Part shown: positions 59,046 through 64,000 of the stretch, in pieces
How positions within the stretch are numbered: position 1 is the first letter of the stretch
Layout of the letters: every line of letters begins with the position of its first letter
Assembly: GCA_026874595.1 (NCBI GenBank)
Contig: CM049320.1
Span: 44,466,714-44,530,713, forward strand
Direction of reading: 5' to 3'
Source: Sipunculus nudus
Lineage: Eukaryota > Annelida > Sipuncula > Golfingiida > Sipunculidae
DNA: 64,000 nucleotides
Position numbers and translations under genes: made by a program
Notes under the pieces: generated by a model
What the model was told of the DNA's origin: nothing
Databases searched by the model: none
Seen by the model: only the letters and a program-made list of their open reading frames with translations

Positions 59046-60205
59046 AAATTAGTTGTGGCTATCAAGACTTAAAGAAATTAGGCAGTCATTTTATATTTCA
59101 AATAAAAAAGCGCACTATCAAATACATCACGGCTGCTAATATATATTTGCAATTATGGTTCAAGGTCAACCAAAGGAATCGCCGAGCAAAGGTTGCAACA
59201 CCAGGAACGTTTTGCGATCCCAGAATTAGAGGACCAAGACAATGTTTGTAGCTGGCGGCGTTTCTCAGGCACAAATCGGTTCAATATTATATATATATAA
59301 AATGGAATTTTGTCCCACCTTTAGGCACACGTGTAAGGTTCCTTTGGCGTTTTAAAATCCATATTCACACTTTAACGTTTCAGTTTTAGATGGTACATAT
59401 TCCAGCTTGAACATGTTTCAGGAAGAAGGCTGAGACACGTTTTCAACATGTTTGGCATGTATTACATGTTCTATATGTCCTGCTGCTTGTATGTCTCAGT
59501 CTGAAACACTTGCCTGAAACACATGATCAGGAAAATCGGCTAATTACGAAAAACATGTTCTTGCGACATGTTTCAAATGATAACCATCCCCCTACCTTTT
59601 CATCTTGAAACTGGAAATAGTTTGAAGCACCAGTATGTCCCAATTTTTGGCACACGTGTTCCTGTTACACGTTCTTCATATTTCAAAGTTTGAGAAACAT
59701 GTTTTAAAACACCCCGCTTTATATTAAGTCTTTATGAGAATCTTAGGTAATACACAATATGATACACACGACCATAAATAAGGGCCAAAGGTTTAAAAGC
59801 TCACCTGTGAATTTCTCATATAAGACAATACTGGAAAAGCACGAGTTATTCTATTTAATAAAAAAAGTTTCCTGAAATTTAATAGATCATTCCAACTGCA
59901 AAATCTGCAGAGAATTCTTAAGAATATAGATACTTAAGGCATAACTATCCTATTTCATTTTACAAGTACAATTTAATAATTTATATGCCTGCTATCAGAC
60001 ATATATCTCATGCAATTTTCAGCATTTTGCTATTTTGTCATGACTGCTATATTTAAAATTCGTGAATATGCCCATTACAGTTTTGAAGAAATGACTTGAC
60101 TGACTATCGTAAATAAATTGCATGCCATCAGGACATGACTAAAATAAGTTTTTTATTTTGCAATGCTAATACAGCTAATGTCTCCCCTCTATATGGGTCT
60201 CACAT
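59046..60205. other. Intronic stretch, ACATGTTT-rich in part
   Basis: 59390-59720 has many 'acatgttt', 'gaaacac' and 'acatgttc' words (about ten), a low-complexity patch without a fixed period. The rest is plain AT-rich DNA. Confidence 0.5.
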
Positions 60206-60955
60206 CCCTAAATACGAGGGAAAAATACGGACTTTTTCAAAAGTCACAGCATTCACAAATAATTTCCATTCCGGCTGGTATGACCTTGAAGATGAAGGTC
60301 AAGGTCATCGGCTTTTGAACACTTCCGAGATTTTTAAGAAACACTTCACATATCAAATGTCATGAAAATAAATTGGGTGGTTCAAAAGTGAAAGTGTAAA
60401 CAAAATATTTCTATTTCTGTTGATTTGACCTTGAAAATGAAGGTCAAGGTCACCGGTTGTTGAACACTTCTGAGTTGAAAGTAGAAACATTGCACAAGTC
60501 AAATTTCATGAAATGTTTCAAAAGTTATAGCTTCACCAATAATTTCTATTCCGGCTATTTGACCTTGAAGATCCAGGTCCGTGAAGATCACGGGTTTTTG
60601 AATAGTTCTCAGATTTTGGTAGAAACCTTTCACGAGTCGAATTTTATGAAAATATACTATGTGGTTCAAAAGTTATAGTTTTCACAAATAATTTTTTATT
60701 CCAGCTGATTTGACCTTGAAGATCCTGGTCAAGGTAACCAGTTTCAAAGAACTTGGTTGAAACAGTTTGAGGAAAAATAAGCGACACTTCAAAAGTCATG
60801 GGGTTCACAAAATATTTCTGTTTCGGCCTATTTGACCTAGATGATGGTTAAGGTCACCGATTTTCTAACCCTTCAGAGTTACTGATACAATTTATTTTCA
60901 AAATTCATGAAAACAATGTTGAGTCGTTCAAATGTTATCACGTTCACAAGAAATG
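60206..60955 (+). repeat. Diverged tandem repeat, unit about 140 bp, with TCAAGGTCA
   Basis: Five units share 'ttcacaaataatttc.attc', 'cggct.atttgaccttgaagat', 'aaggtcaaggtca.cgg', 'ttttgaac.cttc.gagtt', 'cattttcatga' and 'ggttcaaaagttatag'. The first two keep a full TGACCTTGA...TCAAGGTCA pair (60281-60307 and 60426-60452). No gene. Confidence 0.85.
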
Positions 60956-61020
60956 TCATAGACGACGACGACGCCGCCGACTACGGACACGGTCGCCGAC
61001 GAAGACGGACTAAACGATAT
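60956..61020 (+). repeat. GAC-rich low-complexity patch
   Basis: 'catagacgacgacgacgccg' and similar words, coding nothing recognisable. Confidence 0.7.
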
Positions 61021-61084
61021 ATGTCTCCCCCGACCCATGATGTTCTAATGGACTATTTGAGACCATTCCGTTTTTTAAGCTCAG

Positions 61085-62520
61085 GTTCCTTTCAGTCATG
61101 CTAAGCCATAGCGAACACTTTTTGTCCGTCGTCCGTCTGTCGGGCCGTCTGGCTGTCCGTCTGTCCGTTAACCAGGCACAAATCGTAACCGCTAAGCGTG
61201 ACATCTAGTAAGGTCCCTGAAAAAAATCTCCTTGGAAACCTGAAATTAGGTCTATGTTACCCATATCCTCCGAGCTATGGGGCTCAGAAGTACCCCCAAG
61301 AAAAATTAAAAATTTGATACAAAAGCTCCTGTATCTGAACAACTAATGGATTGATCAACATGATTCTTTGTATGCATAGTGATCATGGAGTGTATCATCA
61401 GTTCCTGCAGACTGGTGGCGCCACCTTGATTATTTTTTTTAATTTTTACTTTTTTTTAAACTATATTTTAGACCTTCAAAGATGCAGTCGTCCGTTACCA
61501 GGGCACATATCATAACCATTGGACCTAGAATCTTCTAACTTGACATTCAGGGGGGTTCTAGTAAAAAAAATTCCTTAGAAACCTGAAATTAGGTCTCTCT
61601 TACTCATATCCACCGAGCTATGGTGCTCATAACTACCCCCGGGAATAATTAAAATTTGATAAAAAACCTCCGGTTTGTGAACAACTTATGCATATATCTC
61701 CATGATCCTTTGCATGCACATTCATCATGGAGTATTTCATCAGTTCCTGCAGCATGGTGGCGCCACCTGGATTTTTTTTTGTCAAATGTTTACGCATTTT
61801 TATACGCCCGTATACCCACAGTCCGTCCGTATGTCCGTCCGTTAACTTTAGTGTCGCCTTGATAACTTACCGGGGCTTCATGGAATTTTGGGAAACTCAA
61901 CATAACTACTTACCAACAGATCACCTCGCCTGAGTTCGATTTTGGAAAAATCCACGCTTATTTAATAAGGTCACGGATAACGCGGCTACTTTGTGGTGTC
62001 GCCGCGATAACTTACGAAGAATATGAAGGATTATGATAAAACTCAAATGTTAATCAATAAAAATATCTCGCCTAAGTTCGATTTCCAGCGAAATCCATGC
62101 ATATTTAATGAGGTCAGAGGTCACCGCACTTTGGAAGCCCCTGTTGATTTACCTAAAATCCTTTGGATTTTCATGAAACTTATTATACATATTTACCAAT
62201 ATAGTTTCTCACCTGAATTACATTCTCATAAAAGGCATGCATATTTAATGTGGTAAGAGGTCACCAGATTCACAGCGAGCGTATTATGCACGTTTGCGGT
62301 GTTCTTGTCTTTTAATTTTTATTGTTGAGACCTTCAAAGAAGCAGTCGTCCGTTAACAGGACACAAATCGTAACCATTACACTTAGAATCTTCTAACTTG
62401 ACATCCAGGGAGGTCCGTAAAAAATCTCCTTGGAAACCTGAAATTAGGTCTTTGTTACCCATATTCTCCGAGGAATGGGGGGGTACCATCTACAAAATTT
62501 GACATTCAGATGATAAAATT
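61085..62520 (+). repeat. Family D tandem units plus a 130-bp sub-family
   Basis: Family D units begin near 61110, 61490 and 62335, each with 'gtccgttaacaggacacaaa', 'ttctaacttgacat.cag', 'ctccttggaaacctgaaatt' and 'aggtc..tgttacccatat'. The first two end 'ttcctgca..atggtggcgcc'. Between them, 61850-62280 holds three diverged 130-bp copies with 'cgataactta', 'tcgcctgagttcgatttt', 'atccatgcatatttaa' and 'gaggtcaccg'. No gene. Confidence 0.85.
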
Positions 62521-62612
62521 CCTTTTGTCAATGTCTTCCTATTCAGCTGAGCGTCATGACCTCTGGGTCATTTTTTTTTGTGGGATGAATTATATTTTTT
62601 TTTTCTTTTCAG

Positions 62613-64000
62613 CTTCACCTGCAACCAAAGTAACCTGGTCAACCTGGGCTACTTGCACGGTGTCATGTGGTGGCGGTATACGCATCAGAAGTCGGCCGTG
62701 TGTGCCTGGTCCCCGGACAGCTTGCAGCTCCAGTCACGCTGTCATGGTGAGGGCTTGCGCAACTAAACCATGTAGACCGAACGAGAATTGGTCTACACGA
62801 CCAAAAAAATATAACAAACACAGTCAACCAGAATACGAACAACAAGGGGGGGAAATCGTGTCGAAGAGAGGGAAGCATTTGGAAAAAACTCTATCCTACA
62901 AAACCAAAAGTTTTCAAGAGGCAGAGAAACTAAAAAAGACGCCCACTAACGATGAAAGAAAATATGGCGTTCATCACAAAGCAAATACATCGAAAAGCAA
63001 AGAATGGAAGCGTATGGCAAGACTTCTGGAAAAGTTGACACAAAAATTACACTTAAAGGAAAAGTTACAAAATATGCGGACAAAACGTGACGTAACGTCA
63101 CGTGGCACACGTAGTGCAATCATTGTCAAAACTCGCACAGAAGGAGTGAGCAATAATGGTGCTGCTCCCACTCGTTTAACCAGAAGTGTACATACAGTAT
63201 CCAACATAAATGAAGAACCAAGACAACAGAATAGCGGAGATACCGGGAAGAGAGCAAAAAAACTCAAGAAAATTGACACACGAGGAAAAACCTTAAAATA
63301 CACTAAAATTAATAACGGTCATATAAGACAGAGACAAAAAGATGGTCTGCTCAGGAGAGGCAGACACAGGAAACCAGAGTTCAACACAGGTCGAAATGCG
63401 GGAGAAAAAAAAACAACACAACGTATCAAAACGATGGCAGCGGATAGACACGCCAGCAAAACCAAGCACCCATACCATTCAGGTCAAGGTGTTTATGGAC
63501 ATGAATCTTATGGTGTCACCAACAAATCCAAGCTCCCTGAGTATAGCAAAATGTTTGGCCGCAGGAAATCTTTAGGTGAACTGAATACAGAACAACAGCC
63601 TCAAGATTCATTTCTCGTTCAAACGACCCACGTAGATAAATCAAATGACACTAAATCTGATTCTGTTGCTACAACCAAGGCTCACCTTTCAGAAATGTCA
63701 ACTCAGTCGAATAATTCTGATGAGCCCTCTACCCCATCGGCTGTCACAACAGACGTCCCAAAAACCAGTCGACGTCCTCTCAGTAACCACGACCTGAAAA
63801 TACCAGCAGTGCCGAAGAATGTCAGTAAACAGGAACTACAAAACATATTGTATAAAGTGGACAACATCACTAAATACCGGAAACGACAAAAAAAGGTTCA
63901 CAAAGGTGGTCAAAGGAAATACTCCAAAAGGGCGCGGAATGGTCACCATATAACGGAATCCCCCGAAAATACTACCGGTTCAACGAATAAAAATTACCAA
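62613..64000 (+). CDS. Secreted TSP1-domain protein with long basic tail (exon runs past window end)
   Basis: The acceptor is a T-rich tract and CAG ending at 62612. From there 462 codons are open to 64000, far beyond chance. The first part is one thrombospondin type 1 repeat (62630-62773): VTWSTWATCTVSCGGGIRIR, then RPC, TAC, RAC and KPC, giving six cysteines. WSTW fits C-mannosylation and CTVSC fits O-fucosylation of such domains. The rest, about 400 residues, has no Cys, is rich in Lys, Arg, Thr, Ser and Asn, and looks disordered. It has N-glycosylation sequons (ANTS, NDTK, NNSD, NVSK, NITK, NTTG) and a furin-type site RTKR (63078-63089). TSP1 domains bind matrix and glycosaminoglycans; a matrix or ligand role is inferred. 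No known protein is recognised. The 5' partner is probably the exon at 48713. Confidence 0.85.

Noticed and set aside
61010-61204. Arg/Thr-rich minus-strand open frame
   Set aside because: Family D 'gtccgtctgtccg' repeat read in one frame.
1-64000. tRNA, rRNA or other structured RNA genes
   Set aside because: None recognised by eye on either strand. A covariance-model scan would be needed to exclude small or degraded ones.

Overview
The window is animal nuclear DNA, most likely from a lophotrochozoan and probably a mollusc. This is an inference from the style of the repeats, the Helentron-type Helitron with OTU and endonuclease domains, the mixture of gypsy and LINE families, and the AT-rich composition with long introns. 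No bacterial operon, rRNA, tRNA or CRISPR array was seen. Nearly all of it is transposon and satellite sequence. One host gene is visible, in two pieces on the + strand: a signal-peptide exon at 48713-48773 and, after a 13.8 kb repeat-filled intron, an exon from 62613 to the window end. The second exon encodes one thrombospondin type 1 (TSP1) domain followed by a long, very basic, N-glycosylation-rich tail.

Layout. 1-660 is the end of a diverged tandem family (family A) rich in TGACCT half-sites. 661-8300 is mostly anonymous AT-rich DNA with (TA)n tracts, a hairpin and two diverged tandem arrays. 8311-14500 is a broken Helentron-type Helitron (N-terminal repeats, Cys-rich segment, OTU, Rep, helicase, endonuclease). 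16000-21531 is a large higher-order array of family A. 21532-29878 is a decayed minus-strand gypsy element with two LTRs of about 354 bp. 29879-35285 is a dispersed repeat (family D, reversed) split by a younger minus-strand gypsy element with a 5-bp target duplication. 35287-38288 is a 38-bp satellite. 40458-48150 is a short inverted-repeat transposon split by a LINE, which is itself split by a second LINE in the opposite direction.

Inside the intron of the TSP1 gene (48774-62612) are a fresh 217-bp tandem duplication, a small terminal-inverted-repeat element, a large fold-back structure holding a Tx1/L1-like LINE that is in turn hit by a piggyBac-like TTAA element, a piece of another LINE, and several tandem families whose units carry FTZ-F1/ERR-like and CTCF-like motifs.

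The transposon genes are self-contained and mostly dead. The breaks can be read: a lost second tyrosine and an excised ATPase core in the Helitron, a C16 tract in the first gypsy reverse transcriptase, and YADV in place of YADD in the nested LINE. The gypsy element at 30139-35131 is the least damaged. The nesting gives a relative order of insertions at several places.
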